Below are positions 1 through 12,800 of a stretch of 64,000 nucleotides of DNA, in pieces (position 1 is the stretch's first letter; every line of letters starts with the position of its first letter). The notes under the pieces are model-generated. The model was not told where the DNA came from and did no database searches. It saw nothing but the letters and a program-made list of their open reading frames with translations. The position numbers were made by a program, and so were the translations under genes. The stretch lies in the NCBI GenBank assembly GCA_003117195.1, contig BDSI01000003.1, positions 2,261,551-2,325,550 of the forward strand. Reading direction: 5' to 3'. The stretch is from Eudorina sp. 2006-703-Eu-15. Its lineage: Eukaryota > Chlorophyta > Chlorophyceae > Chlamydomonadales > Volvocaceae.

Positions 1-861
1 ACCGGATGCACAGTGACAAGGGTTCCGCAGTCGGAGGTGACGCTGCGGGGCGGGTCGCAGGGCCGCGCTCGTGTCGCCAGCTGCCCGTTCACGTGCAGGG
101 TGCAGCCAAGTGCGTCTTGGGCCTTCCCCATGATATATCTGGATCCAGATGTGGATTTCGCAGCAGTGTTAGATGCAACTGTCAGGTGAGCCCTCGAGGC
201 AGTCAAATGCGGCTTTGCGATTGGCAGATGCGCTTAGGCCAAGGCTACACGCCCACCAACGGCCAAGCGAGTCCCCAATACATCGGGTAGCTAATTGGCA
301 TCGATGATGAATTCTGGGGTAACATCAAACATAGATGCCGGTCAGGGTGCCCCCTTTAAACTGCCACTTGCGACCTGTCGCTCATACTGACCGTATCGTG
401 GGCAGCGCGTGGGCCTGCGACACTGTTGCCATGTTACAGCTTCGTTATGGTTCGTGATGATATCAAAACTGTGTCTAGCTCATGTAAAACAATCAGAATG
501 AAATCTTGTTTTGTATCAATCGTTCTTAGAGTAATGTCAAATCGCCGAAGGGCGATCGCAACTGACCCATTGGTCAGACTGCTTAGACGAATCACCGATC
601 CAGCACAATTAGCAAAAACAGCTCACAACGTCTTGTCGCTTTGATTTCTTGCAGGTTGCGCTCTCAGCCTGAGGATGCCGCGAGCACCGTGCTGCACCTG
701 TACGTAGTCATGTTTTCCGCACGGACGTTCCGCATGTCGCAAAATAGATTTTTAGCTGTATATACAGCAATACTACTTTTCTTCTGTTTTACAGGTCACT
801 AGCACATGACCGCTTTAGAACACTCTGTACAAGGACGTGCGGCGTTATATGCGAAAGATGA
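1..861 (+). CDS. 3' end of an unrecognised gene (partial)
   Basis: Frame 1 is open from the window edge and reads into a good donor (AG|GTGAGC) at 185/186. Splicing to an acceptor after TTCTTGCAG at 654, then from a GTACGT donor at 699/700 to an acceptor after TTTTACAG at 794, gives exons 1-185, 655-699 and 795-861. They join in phase for 98 residues and end at TGA 859-861. The visible protein contains MIYLDPDVDFAAVLDATV near residue 43-60 and a cysteine-rich stretch (ASCPFTC) before it. I do not recognise the family. Without the first splice the frame would stop at TGA 187-189. The upstream part of the gene lies outside the window. The model rests only on splice sites and phase agreement. 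Confidence 0.4.
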
Positions 862-1017
862 ATTAGAATAGGTGTCATTTTCAAGTCCATCCTTTTCATT
901 CTCCGTTTAATCTCAATAACTCATCGCATTGTGTAGGAACTCGGCAACTTAATTGCTTTGCACCCGGTGCCCAACAAGATTTGACGTGTTCACAGTTGCA
1001 TCGTTACACACAGTGTT

Positions 1018-1027
1018 TATATAAAAA
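1018..1027 (+). promoter_or_regulatory. TATA-like box of the C1a-34-like gene
   Basis: TATATAAAAA lies about 45 bases before the ATG at 1070, in otherwise AT-richer sequence between two genes. The position suits a TATA box with a very short 5' leader. It is inferred from position and sequence only. Confidence 0.45.
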
Positions 1028-1069
1028 TAGCTGCATATTGAACGGGGCTGTCAAGGAAGCCGCTGGACC

Positions 1070-2632
1070 ATGACGGAGCAAGACCTGTGGGTGCACTTCA
1101 CGCAAGAGCAGCTGCAAGAATACCTTGGGTTCCTAAAGGACCCAGACACCGCAGCGGGGTGAGCGGACTGCAAGCAGCGGCTGTCGGGCGGAGGCGGGCA
1201 CACCCCGAGACGGGCGCGGTGGATTATGTCGGTGGCCCCCACCCGAGCCTGACTCCCCCAAACCATCGATGTCCCCGCGAAGGTACCTTGCCTCGGTGCT
1301 GGGTCTTGACAATTATCGGTTCGATGCGCGCCAGGCCATCCTCCTGGACTACGCCAGCTACGCCTTGGAGTGAGTGCCGCTGTTGTCTGCCGCCACTGTC
1401 GCGTGCGTCCTTGCGGGCACGTGTCAAGGAGCGGCATGATGTGTGTATGGATATGGGTATGGGTATGGGGAGATTCAGCCCGGAGGGTGGAGGAGGATGG
1501 TGGGGGTTTCAGCCCGCATGGCCCGCAGCCAAGCCACCTGCGTGGCTAATACAACCGGTACCTCGCACCAGGGCCCCCCGGCCATGGCAGCCTTTTGTGT
1601 CCCAGTACGGCCCGTACACGAACGTAGCGATGACGTCCCCAGCCACGGCACCACGCCAACAGCAGTGCTGTCCGGGGTCCTCGACGCTGCACTCCTGCAC
1701 TAGCCCCCACTGCACTAGCCCCCACTGCACGAACCCTGAGCCCCCCACTGCACTGCACTGGTCAGAGACGTGTGTGTGGGGGGGGACTTATCTTATCTTA
1801 TCTGACCTGACCTGACCTAATGTGGTTCGCAGCTTCGGTCACAAGCAGGGCTTCGGCCCCACTCGGATCGCCAGCTGGTACAACGTCGCGGACCGGGTGC
1901 TGCAGACGGCCATAGGTGGGGTTGGGGGTGGGGCAGGGGTTAGGGGTGGGGGTTAGGGGTGGGGGTTAGCGGCGGGGGTTAGCGGCGGGGGTTAGCGGCG
2001 GGGGTTAGCGGCGGGGGTTAGCGGCGGGGGTTAGGGGTGTGAGGTAGGGATGGGGATTAGGGGTGGGAGGTAGGGATGGGGGTTAGGGGTGTGAGGTAGG
2101 GATGGGGATTAGGGGTGGGAGGTAGGGTGGGGGTTAGGGGCACGGATGCAATCGGGAGCGGCGGGCCGCCGGGTTGCAGTGGGGTGCTGGATAGATGCTG
2201 CACCGGCAGGCGCCTGGCAGCGTCGCTCGACATGGTGGGTGGGTGGGTGGGTGGGTGGGGAGGGAGCATCCAGCCAGGTGCCGCAAGGCAGGTGGACGGA
2301 TCAGCGGTGAGTGGCGGGGTACTCGGAAGGGGGAGAGCGCCCGGGGGTGGGTGGGTGCCCCGGTGAGGAGGTGGGGGGGGGACGTTCCGTGCCCCAGACC
2401 GCCCTGCTGCCAGACACCCACGATGGCCGCCGGACAACACCCACGGACGGATCCCCACGGTGTACGGCCACTCGCAGGCGGAGCGCCGTACGAGGAGTGC
2501 GAGGCGTGCTTCAAGGGGCTTATGCTGCAGCTCGTACGGCCGCGGCCGGGGACGGACTCGCCGTACTTCAGCCCCGACCAGGTGAGGACGCGCCCGCGTG
2601 GGTCCGGGTGCGGCAGGCAGGGCGGGAGTGCG

Positions 2633-2699
<67 letters not shown>

Positions 2700-5357
2700 A
2701 CTTGCGACGTTGCAGGATTCACCGCTTGCCGCTTTGCGAAGTCACATTATAACAGCGCACAAACCACCCTGGTAGTCAGCTCCAAAACTACGTCCGTTTA
2801 AAAGCCGGGCGCCAGCGCGACGTTGCGTAACTCCAGCCGGTCCTAGAGTGTGTGTTCTGCGAGAAGCCCAGCTGAACCATCCAAGTGTGTTCTAATCAGG
2901 CCACCCAAGTGTGTGTGTGTGTGTGTGTTTAGATAAGAGACCCGATGTGTGTATGTGTGTGTGGGCCCCTCATCCGGCAGACCCGGCCCCGTCCATCCAG
3001 GGGGGTCCCGCGGGTCACCCCATGGGCCGGGAGGAGGTGACACACCTGCCTCCCTGGAGTTGCCCTAGGGGGCTGCCGCTGCTCCCGGCCTCCCCCACCC
3101 CGCGCCCCTGGGGGCTCCGCCCTCCCTCCCTGTTGCCCCACTGGGCCAGGGCCTCGCCTGGACGATCGCCCTTGGACCGCAAACTGCGCACCCAGTCACG
3201 CCGCCGCGCGATCCCCCCCTTTTGGCCCTGATTCTTCACCGGATTTTTACTCTGGCAGCAGCGCAGTTTCAATCTGTCTACCAATTTCCTACACCCCCCT
3301 CGGCCCCCCCTCCCGTGTCGTTCGCCCCGCGGCCCCCCTCCGCCAGGTCGCCTCCATCGGCGGCTTCATGGCGCGCGGCCTGCTCCGCCACTACCGGCTC
3401 TACCAGCACGTCTTCTCCACGGAGCAGGCGCACATCCAGTACACGGCGGAGCTGCTGGTGGGCGGGGGCGGACTGGGCGGAGGAGGAGAATGAGTACGAG
3501 GACGAAGGATTGGAGGGGGAGGTCCGTGGCGACTAGGAGGATGAGGAGGAGGAGGAGAACGGCGAGGGGGACGAAGGCGGGGCGGCCAGAGAGCATCGGC
3601 TGGGCCTCAGGCCCTGCCCTCTCCCCTTCTGTGCCTCGCTCCGCTCTCGCTCTTCTGAGCGGGTCCGGGTCAGGGTCCGGGTAGGGCGCGTGACGGGCCG
3701 GGAGGCCGCAGCTCGCAAGGAGGAAAGGGGGGATGAAGAGGGCGACACGGCCAGGGGCAGGCAGCATGGTGGGGGTGGGGCTGTGCGGTGCGGAGCTGGT
3801 GGGAGGTATGGATTGGGGAACCGATACGTGGCACAGGAGCTGGTGGGAGGGAGGAAATGGAACCGCGTGCTGCGGCTTGAGCAGCCTGGCCTTCCGAATA
3901 TCGGGGCCGCTGTCCGCGGTTGCAGTTGCAGCAACGGCAGCGGCAGCACTCCCCGCGCGGCGGCACCCCCGCGCACTCCAACCGCCAGCGCCTCAGCACT
4001 GGTTTCGCGCCCCTCCCTTTCCGGCTCGGAACCTGGCAGGTGGAGACGGCCCGGGTGCCCTCCTTCGAGGAGGCCCTCAGCCAGGTGGACTGGGACGCCA
4101 TGCACGAGAAGCGGCGGCGGGATGAGGAGGCGGCGAAGAAGGTGCGGTGTGGGGGCGGGGCTGGGCTTTGCGTTGCGGCCTAGGGGCGGGGTGGAGGCCG
4201 TTCCGGCGGCGTCCTTCTCATTGGTTATTGGTCGTCGGTGCAGTGAAGTGCGGCCGTGGGCGGGTGTCGGTCTCCACGGGTGGGGTTGGGGGAACCCCAC
4301 CGGGGGTTGTTGCATGGCCCGGATCTGGCCCTGCATCCGGATCATGGAGTGCCCACGCGCGCTTGCTTGCTTGCTGGTGCTGCCGCCGCTGCTGTTTCTG
4401 CAGGCTGCGGAGGAGGCGGAGGTGCAGCGTCGAGCGGAGGCGGCCAAGCGGGCGGAGGAGGAGGCCAAACGGGCCGCGGAGGAGGCGCGGAAGGCGGAGC
4501 TTGCGCGGGTGCGGGGCTGGGCTGGGCTGGGCTGGGCTTGGTGGGGTCGTGTTGGGGCCCGGGGGCAATGGCTGACGGGGATCGGATCCAATCTGGAAAC
4601 CCGCCCGTCGGGGCGGCAGTGGAGGTGGCCGCATGGTGGCATGTACCGGGGGGCCGGGTAGGGCGTGTGCTTTAATGGGGTCGGGGTCGCCCCATTTGCC
4701 CGTACGATGTGTGCGGTTCCTGATGTGGGTACCGCTGCCGGATCTTCGGGTTGATGCGGCTTGCGCGGTTGGTCGGTGCGGCGATGTGCGTGGAGGTGGT
4801 CGGTGCGGCGGTCGCCTCAGCTTGGGCTGGAACGGGCGGCGGCTAGGGGTGGAGCGGGGTGGCCGCAGCAGCTGCGGGCGGGGATGGCCGCGCCTGACGC
4901 TGCCCTGACCGCGCGCGTGAAGGCCCCACCCTTTTGCCTCCCTCTCCGCCAATCCCGCCGCTTAAGCCCTGCTCCTCTGTCCCCCGCTCCCCGCTTCCTC
5001 CCGCCTGTCCACCCCGCCTGCGCAACCCGCCTGCCCCCTCCCCTTCCCTTGGTGTGCCCGGGTCCGTTCTTCGGGTTTATTTCATTTTTTTAATTTAACC
5101 CCTCCCCTTTTCTCCCCTCCCCCCCGCAGAAGCCCGCCACCCTGGATGAGGCCATCAAGCAGCTTGTGGCGGTGCGGCTGGAGTCGGAGAAGGAGGCGCT
5201 GGCGGGGCAGTACAGGGCCAAGGAGGCGGAGATGCTGGCCAAGATCGGGGAGCTGGAGGAGACCCTGGCGGCCAGGAAGCCCATGTCGGCGGGGGGCGCC
5301 AAGAAGAAGGGCGACAGGGGCGATAAGGACAAGGACGGGTCCAAGGCGGCGGAGTGA
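1070..5357 (+). CDS. Ciliary central-apparatus C1a subunit-like protein (C1a-34/FAP119, CFAP119 family)
   Basis: Eight exons, all phase-compatible: 1070-1158, 1283-1369, 1833-1915, 2478-2581, 3347-3457, 4040-4141, 4404-4508 and 5130-5357. They encode 302 residues, about 34 kDa. The N-terminal two thirds is helical and includes FGHKQGFGPTRIASWYNV and YFSPDQVASIGGFMARGLL followed by RHYRLYQHVF. This resembles animal CFAP119/CCDC189 (DUF4464-like) and the Chlamydomonas C1a-34/FAP119 subunit, a partner of PF6 in the C1a projection of the central pair. From about residue 170 it becomes a charged Ala/Glu/Lys/Arg coiled coil (AAEEAEVQRRAEAAKRAEEE), and it ends in a Lys/Asp/Gly-rich tail. Such subunits help regulate dynein through the central pair. 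The predicted mass matches the 34 kDa implied by the name, as I recall it. A TGTAA motif, the usual volvocine polyadenylation signal, occurs at 6065-6069. The family call is from memory of the proteins; the exon structure is seen directly. Confidence 0.72.
1915..2147 (+). repeat. G-rich GGGGTTAG minisatellite in intron 3 of the C1a-34-like gene
   Basis: The intron is built of variants of GGGGTTAGGGGT and GGGGTTAGCGGC repeated about 15-20 times on the + strand. Runs of four or five G at short spacing would allow G-quadruplexes in DNA or pre-mRNA. The unit resembles telomere-type repeats but the interspersed GCGGC units show it is a degenerate local minisatellite. Confidence 0.8.
2633..2699 (+). 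repeat. (GT)n microsatellite in intron 4 of the C1a-34-like gene
   Basis: An almost pure TG run of about 60 bases lies shortly after the donor at 2581. Shorter TG tracts follow at 2911-2962 and downstream of the gene at 5396-5437. No function is implied. Confidence 0.9.
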
Positions 5358-6856
5358 GGGACGCGCAACGGGGTGTGTGTCGTAAAAGAAAACGAGGTGT
5401 GTGTGTGTGTGTATGCGTGTGTTGCTGTGTGTGTGTTCGTGGGCATGCGGGCAGAGCAGGAGCGCGCGTGACTTGCGAGAGGGGCAGAGCCAAGCCCGGG
5501 AACGCCCGTATGCCACATGACTGCCCCCGCCCCTGGTGCATCTTTAGTGAGAGGCCTACCCGAACCAGCCAGGCCCCTGTGTGTATGTGTGTATGGGAAG
5601 GGTAGGGGAATCGTTGTTTGAATGCGAACATGTGTATGGGGGTGGGGGAGTATCCACCCCTCCTGGGGGAAGCCGTCAGGTCCCGGGGAGTCCGAACACA
5701 AACCTGACATTGACGTGACCGGTAATGCCTTATACGGGTACGAATACCTGCACTGATCTGCACAGCTTGGAATTGGGGCCCGTGTATCGTAGAGCTCCGG
5801 CAGGCTTTCGGGGGAGGAATGTTGGGGGGTGCCGGGCGTGCCCCGACAGAGCATGGCGGCCTGTGCGCGCTGCGTCTGTCCCGAGGGTGGCGCGGCTGCC
5901 TGTGAAGGGTTCCGGAAGCGGTCGGCGAGTCGGTGAGAACGCGAGGGCGCAGGGAGCGGGTGAAGGCGCCCAGTCTGCGCCGCCTGGGTGGGTAACCCCT
6001 GGGGCGCTGCCATATCGTCCCGTGCTATCCCGTGCCGTCCCGTCAGGACGGAGATCCCCCACCATGTAACTGACTGGCATGGAACGGTGTAGGGTCCATC
6101 CAGGGCCATTTGACCAAGGGGCTCGCATCTCGTGTGCCCCGGGCATTGCGGGGCAGTACACCGTTTCCTTACATCGCCCTGCGGGTCATGCGGACGGTGG
6201 GGACTGGCAGCGCTTGCAGCGCAGGGCAGCGCTTCGCTCGCCGCACAAATCGACATGAACCCCAGGCGTTTCCCGGGCTCTGCAGATTCGCTGTGTTCCA
6301 ACTCATGTAAGCACTCCGCCGCCATGGGCGAGACGTCTGCATGTTTCAAGCGCCCGATATGCTTTCCGCAATCTCACACGATGGAACTTTTTGTGGGACC
6401 GTCTTGCAAAGCCTTGTACATGACACGTTCCGATATGTTGCCTCAGAACGGATGGTCTAAGCGGAAAGTTTGCGTATGGGCCTGCTTAGGCCCAAGCTGT
6501 CTGCGCAAGCTGTCGCAAAACCTTGACAGCTTGTAGAGATGAGAGCGCAGGGAACTTCATGCATTCATTGTACGATTCGAATGGTAAATCCTGGTAACGG
6601 AACGAGTAAAGGCAATGACTCTCCCGGCGAAAGGTACGGGCGTTCCGGACGCCCAATCACGGGCCCATTCTGGTACTTCGTTTGCATCGCTTGCCACGTC
6701 TAAATCACGGGTAACATCACTGTTGCAGGACAGACTCTTGTACCTGGCGTGCTTTACTGCTTACAACAGGCTGGGGCGGCGGTCCTTTGCAAACAATCGC
6801 TGTAATCCGAAAGACTTTCATTAACATTTTATTTTAACTTTTGATTTACTGTGATC
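5358..6856. other. 3' UTR of the C1a-34-like gene and intergenic spacer
   Basis: No exon-like frame with credible splice sites was found. A TGTAA polyadenylation motif at 6065-6069 would give the upstream gene a 3' UTR of about 700 bases. The sequence becomes AT-richer just before 6857, consistent with a promoter region for the next gene, but no clear TATA box is visible. Confidence 0.5.
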
Positions 6857-9800
6857 ATGGCTGATCTAGAGAGCAGCCTGCTCCAAGCGCTGAATGCGCA
6901 GGAAGTCATCGCGGACTCCGGAGACTTGGCCAAAACCCTTGGCGTGGATCACAATGTGCTCGTTGGTACAATTCGCAGTCTTCAGGCGTCTGAGATGATC
7001 TTGGCCGAGGTATGCCCAAAGCGGTGCCCGACCGCTCTCACCCCGTGACCGTCAGCTCGTCTCCGCGTCCCATCCCCATCGCAACACCCACTTCACGTCG
7101 CTCCCCGACTGCCCCTGCGCGGCGACTTGCAACACCCTTGCAACCTTGGGCGCTTGGGAAGCCCGGATCCCGGCGTCGTGCACCGCTGCTGTAGGCAGGG
7201 CTGGCACTGCTGGCTCCAGCCGGATCAGCCGCGGCTGCTGTCAACCCCCATCCCGAACAACGCCCATCCATGTCCCTGCGGCCCTAGAAACGCGATACAC
7301 AACTCCCCGCACTCGCGCACATCGTGCGCGCTCCTCCTCTCTCTTGTCCTCGGGGATTTCCCATGCGTCCAGACAGCTGGATGGCGCCCGCCGAGCAGCC
7401 GCCACCCGCCTCCCAGCGCTGTTAACCGCCCTCCCCTGCCGCCTCTGCCCCTCGCTCTCAACCCCGCGCCCACCCACCCATGCACCCAGCCACCCGCCCG
7501 CCCATCCACCCGCCCGCCCATCCACCCACCCGCTGGGCTTCCCGCACCCTCTCCCCTCTCCGCCCTCCCCCTCCTCCCCGTCCTGCCCCTCCTCTCAGGA
7601 CATCGACCACTTCCGCTACGCCCTGTCTGATGAGGCCCAGGCCTACCTGGCCGCGGGCTCCCCGGAGGCACAGGTCTTCAATGCGGTGCCCGCGGGGCCG
7701 GAGGGCATCCCCCTGTCTGAACTCAAGGCAGGCAGCGGGCCGGCGGCTGGGGAGGGGAGGGGAAAGGGGATGGTGGGGCGGGGGCCAGGGCGGCTGGCCG
7801 GGGTCGGGGTTGGGTTTTGCGGTTTCGCTGTCTTGCACAAGGGGGATTTCCTTTCAGGGGTTTGAGCGCGCGAGCAAAGTGAGCGCCGCTTTTCCCCGAC
7901 CGAGGTCGGCGCACCATGATCAGCAGATGACCTCCGCCTGCGGCTGCTGCTGCTGCCCCTCCGCATGCTGTTGCCCCTCATGTTGGTGGCGGCGGCGGCG
8001 GTGTCCGGAGCGTCTCCGGCTGTGTGGCCGTTTCGTCGCCGTCGGAGGTCGCCCTTGAGAGCCCCACCCATGACCCATCCCCCATTTGCTGCCTTGTGTG
8101 TGGTTAGGTGGAGCGGGAGGGGGAAGGGGGAGTGGTGGCTGAGCCCAGCGGCCCGTGCGGCCTTGCAGCTCAGCGCTGTAGTTGACCTACTACTGGAAGG
8201 GGTAACATTGGAAGGGGTATGGCGGCGTCAGCGGCGGAAAGCGCAGAAAGGGAGTCAACCTCGACGCGCCGCTGACCCTCCTCGCGTCTCCTGTCCTCTC
8301 CTGGTTTCGGGGCGTCGGGCGTTTGCGACGGCACCCGTCCCGCCCAGCTGGGTCCTGCGCGCCCCCTGGAGCTGGGTCCCATCGGGGGGTATAGCAAATC
8401 GGTAGACATATCCTCAAACTTCGCTGGGCCCCATGGGGGGCGGGTTTATCCCCTCGCTCTTTACCTGGTGCGCCGCCCGCTGGTCCCCGGTCCTCCTCCC
8501 GTGTCCCTCATCGCCCCGCAGGTCAAGGTGCCCGGGGAGGTGGGCGATGTGGGCTTCAAGCAGGCCATGCAGCAGCGCTGGCTGGCGACGGACAAGAGCG
8601 GCCAGGGCGAGCCGCGGGTGGTGCGGAAGGTGAGGGGGGCCGGGCGAGGGGTCAGGAGGGGCGGTGGGTTGGGACGCAAGGTGAGGATCAATGGCTTCCA
8701 AGCGTGCCAGGACCGGGCCCAGTGGGTCTGTGGGTGTTGGTATGCGAATCGTGGGCGTGGACAGGGATGTGGTGGTGGGAATATAGGAAACTTGTAGACA
8801 TATTCTGCGCTGCTGCCAGGGAGCAAAGGTCCGGTGAAGGATCAACTGTACCAGGGAGGGATCTCCAGCGATGCGACGACGTCCACCTTGTAGGCCTCGG
8901 ACCGCTGGCGGCTGGTGATGGGGAGTGTGGGCATGAGGGGGGTCGGGGCACGAGGTCGAGGCACGTGGAGATGTGTCGCGTCCGTGGGATGGGTTTCGGA
9001 GCTGCGCGGCCCATCGGTCAATCGTTGCGAGCACCCGGGGAGAGAGGGAGGGTGCTTGACAGGTTCGGAGGGGCGCTCGCGAAGCGTCGATGCAGGAGGG
9101 GGTGGCTGCACCGGCCGAATGGCGTAGACCAGTGGGCGGGTGGTGCTGGGGTGGAGTAGTGCTGGAGTGAGAAGAGCAGGGGGAGGGTACAGGAAATTGG
9201 TAGACAAATTCAAACTGCGCAGCTGGGGGGGGACGGGGGCAGTGGGGCAATGGGTGGTGGCCGACCACCGTTCACCTCCCGGTGGGTCGGTGGGTCGGTG
9301 TCAGGTCTGAAGGGGGAGAGGGGGGGTGGCCCTCGGCCGGCAAGCGGCAGGCGGCAGGCGGGGGAAGCCAACGGGTCACAGCGGTCGCAGCCCAACGAAC
9401 TCTGTTCTCCGCATCCGCCTTGCCGCCCTGCCGAATGGTCTTGGCCCGCGCCCTGCAGCACCAGCCTGGCCGTCTCCCACCCCGCATTGCATGTCACACC
9501 GGCCTCACTGTACTGTCGAGCCCTCCCCCGCCTGCAGCTGGCTTGGTACTGGTTTGCCATTGCACATGTGTGCACATCAATGCTTTCGACCCCCCGACCC
9601 CCCGACTCCTCGACCCCCCGACTCCTCGACCACCCGACAGGTGGAGTCCATCGAGGATAAGACGCAGCAGCAGCTGGCTGACGTGGCGGCGGGCAAGGAG
9701 CTGCCCAAGGCGGATGCGGACAACCTGGCCAAGAAGCGAAAGCTCATCAGGCCCGAGTGAGTGCGGCGGCGGCGGCGGCTGGGGCGGGCGGCGGCTGATC

Positions 9801-12800
9801 GGGTGTTCTAGGGGGGAGGGGGAGAGGGTGGGCGGGGAGGGGTGTGTAGAACATTTGTGGACATGTTTACACTGCGCTGCTGCCAGCGGGCGGGGAGGGG
9901 TGGGTCATCAAGCACGGGATGGGTACATGGGGAACGAAACCGGAGACGGGGAAGGCGGGGAACGAAACTGAAGACCAAGCCCGGAACGAGTGTTATGGGT
10001 GCTGTGATTGCCAGTGCGAGGACTGCAGCTAGTGCTACTCCTGCTGTTGCTGCCCGCGGTAGCTCTGTCGCGCTTCGATTGGGTTGTTTACCGTAGTCTC
10101 CTATGCCGGTTTCCTTGCGCTGGTGTCTTTAGACGGACCGGGCGAGTGGCGTTGTGTGGTGTTGTCCGGAGCCGCTGAGGACGCGATGCCGCGCCCCCGG
10201 GATTGTACGGCAGGCAATGGAAGACGTACAAGCTGACTAAGGGTCCCAAGTTCGCCCTGGAGCGCAAGAAGCCCGCCACCGACCTCACCTTGGAGATGCT
10301 CGCAAAGTGGGTCGAGCGGGAGGGGAGGGGGAGGGGTAAGGGGAAAGTGGCCAGTAGGTGGGTCGGCGGAGGGAGGGTGGAATGACATATATGAGAGGGG
10401 AGAAGGCGGAGGATCGCGGGGCCCGGGTAGGTTGGCCCGCGCGGGTGTGTTTCTCATTGCCCTGGCGCACCTGCACCCGGAGGCTCCTGGAGGCAGCAGA
10501 CCCCATCCCCCCAGGGGTCTTTGAAGACTTGTACGTCCTCTAGGGTTTTAGGGTTTGCTCTTCATGTGCCTCACGTGCCTGAAGTCCCCTCATGCGGCCC
10601 CACGGTGCCGGCCGGCACTCCGCCCGCCGGCTGCCGATACTGTGGTGCACCGCTGTAACCCTCCGCCCACCGGCGGTCCTCCGGCATGTCAGGGAGTCAC
10701 CCCTCTCTACCCACGGCTCTCCCCCACTTCCCCGCCGCCCACACGGCCCTGCCCGCGGCCTGCCTCCCTCCCCTCCCCTCCCCTCCCCTCCCCTCCCCTC
10801 CCTCCCCTCCCCTCCCCTCCCCTCCCCTCCCTCCCCTCCCCTCCCCTCCCCTCCCCTCCCTCCCCTCCCCTCCCCTCCCCTCCCTCCCCTCCCTCCCCTC
10901 CCCTCCCCTCCCCTCCCCTCCCTCCCCTCCCCTCCCCTCCCCTCCCCTCCAGGGGCACCTGGCGCAACCAGGAGTTCAAGGACTACAACTTCAACGCGCT
11001 GGGGGTGCCGCCGGCCGGGGGCTACCTGCACCCCCTGCTCAAGGTGCGGCGCGGGGTGGGGTGTGGGGGCGTGTGTGGGGGGGGGGGCGTGGCGGGTGGG
11101 GGGGCTCTGGGTCAGGTCAGGAGCGCAGGGCGTGGGAGGGTCTGGTCTGTTGCGTGGGCTAGCCCCGGGACGGGGTCGTACAGGGGTGCCGCCGTCGCAG
11201 GGGTGTCCGCGTGTTGCGCGGCTGTACGGCAAGGACTGCCGTACTGCGGGCACCGTATTCCACACGTGCCGGGGTACGTCTCCGATGGTACCGTGATGGT
11301 CAAGCCCCCCGGCCCCGCTCGCTGCCCCCCCCTTGCACAGGTCCGCACCCAGTTCCGGAAGATCTTCACGCAGATGGGTTTCGAGGAGATGCCGACCAAC
11401 CAGTAAGTTGGGCCGGGAGGGGGCGGGGGGCCTTTGGAGGGGCCGCGCTGGGGCCGGGTCGGATCTCGCGCCTCCCGCCCGGCCTCCCCACCTCCCCGTC
11501 GCGTTGGTGCGTGCGCTGTCGCCTTAGCGCTGCCCCGCCCAGCGGTCCCGGCCCCCGCGCTCCCTCCCTGACCCCGCCTTCCCTNNNNNNNNNNNNNNNN
11601 NNNNNNNNNNNNNNNNNNNNNNNNNNNNNNNNNNNNNNNNNNNNNNNNNNNNNNNNNNNNNNNNNNNNNNNNNNNNNNNNNNNNNNNNNNNNNNNNNNNN
11701 NNNNNNNNNNNNNNNNNNNNNNNNNNNNNNNNNNNNNNNNNNNNNNNNNNNNNNNNNNNNNNNNNNNNNNNNNNNNNNNNNNNNNNNNNNNNNNNNNNNN
11801 NNNNNNNNNNNNNNNNNNNNNNNNNNNNNNNNNNNNNNNNNNNNNNNNNNNNNNNNNNNNNNNNNNNNNNNNNNNNNNNNNNNNNNNNNNNNNNNNNNNN
11901 NNNNNNNNNNNNNNNNNNNNNNNNNNNNNNNNNNNNNNNNNNNNNNNNNNNNNNNNNNNNNNNNNNNNNNNNNNNNNNNNNNNNNNNNNNNNNNNNNNNN
12001 NNNNNNNNNNNNNNNNNNNNNNNNNNNNNNNNNNNNNNNNNNNNNCCGTCCACGAGTCGGGCGGCTACGGCTCCCTGGGCTACGGCTACAGCTGGAAGCT
12101 GGCGGAAAGTGAGAAGAACCTGCTGCGCACCCACACCACGGCGGTGTCGTCCCGCATGCTGTACCGACTGGCCAACCAGCCGGGGGGATTCAAGTGAGCA
12201 GCCGGAGGGAGGGAGGGTGCGGCGGGCGGGCGGCTTTGGGGGAGCCGGGCGGTGTAGGTGGGTGAGGGAACGGCGGGAGGCCAGGGTGGGGAGGGAAGGG
12301 AGGGGAGGGGAGGGAGGGAGGGGGGGGTGCGAGTGGGCGTTCCTCGCACCGCCATCCCCCATCTCCAGCCTCCCGCCTCCCGCCTGGTCCACCTCGCCTT
12401 CTGGCCTCGCTACCTCGCCACATCACATCACATCACATCGCGTCACCTCTCCCCCCTATACCCCTCCCCTCCCCCCTGCCCCCTGCCCCCCAGGCCCGCC
12501 AAGTACTTCTCCATCGACCGGGTGTTCCGCAACGAGCAGGTGGACCGGACCCACCTCGCGGAGTTTCACCAAGTGGAGGGTGGGTGGGGGGTGGGGTTTG
12601 GGGTGGGGTGGGGAGGTGGGAGCGTTGGGGGTGGGGGGGTGGGGGGGGAGGGACAAGGCGAGGTCCAGGGTGGGGGCGGGGTGGATCTAGGGTCCAGGGC
12701 AACCCGCCTGACCCAAACCTTGTTTGCATGGTGCGCGTGTGCGTGTGTGCGTGTAGAGAGGGGCCGGACTCAACTCTTTGTCATGGGTGTTTTGGAGCGG

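Noticed and set aside
10540..11406. Pro/Leu/Ser or Glu/Gly/Arg-rich open frames around 10.6-11.3 kb
   Set aside because: They are translations of the CCCCT array in a PheRS intron.
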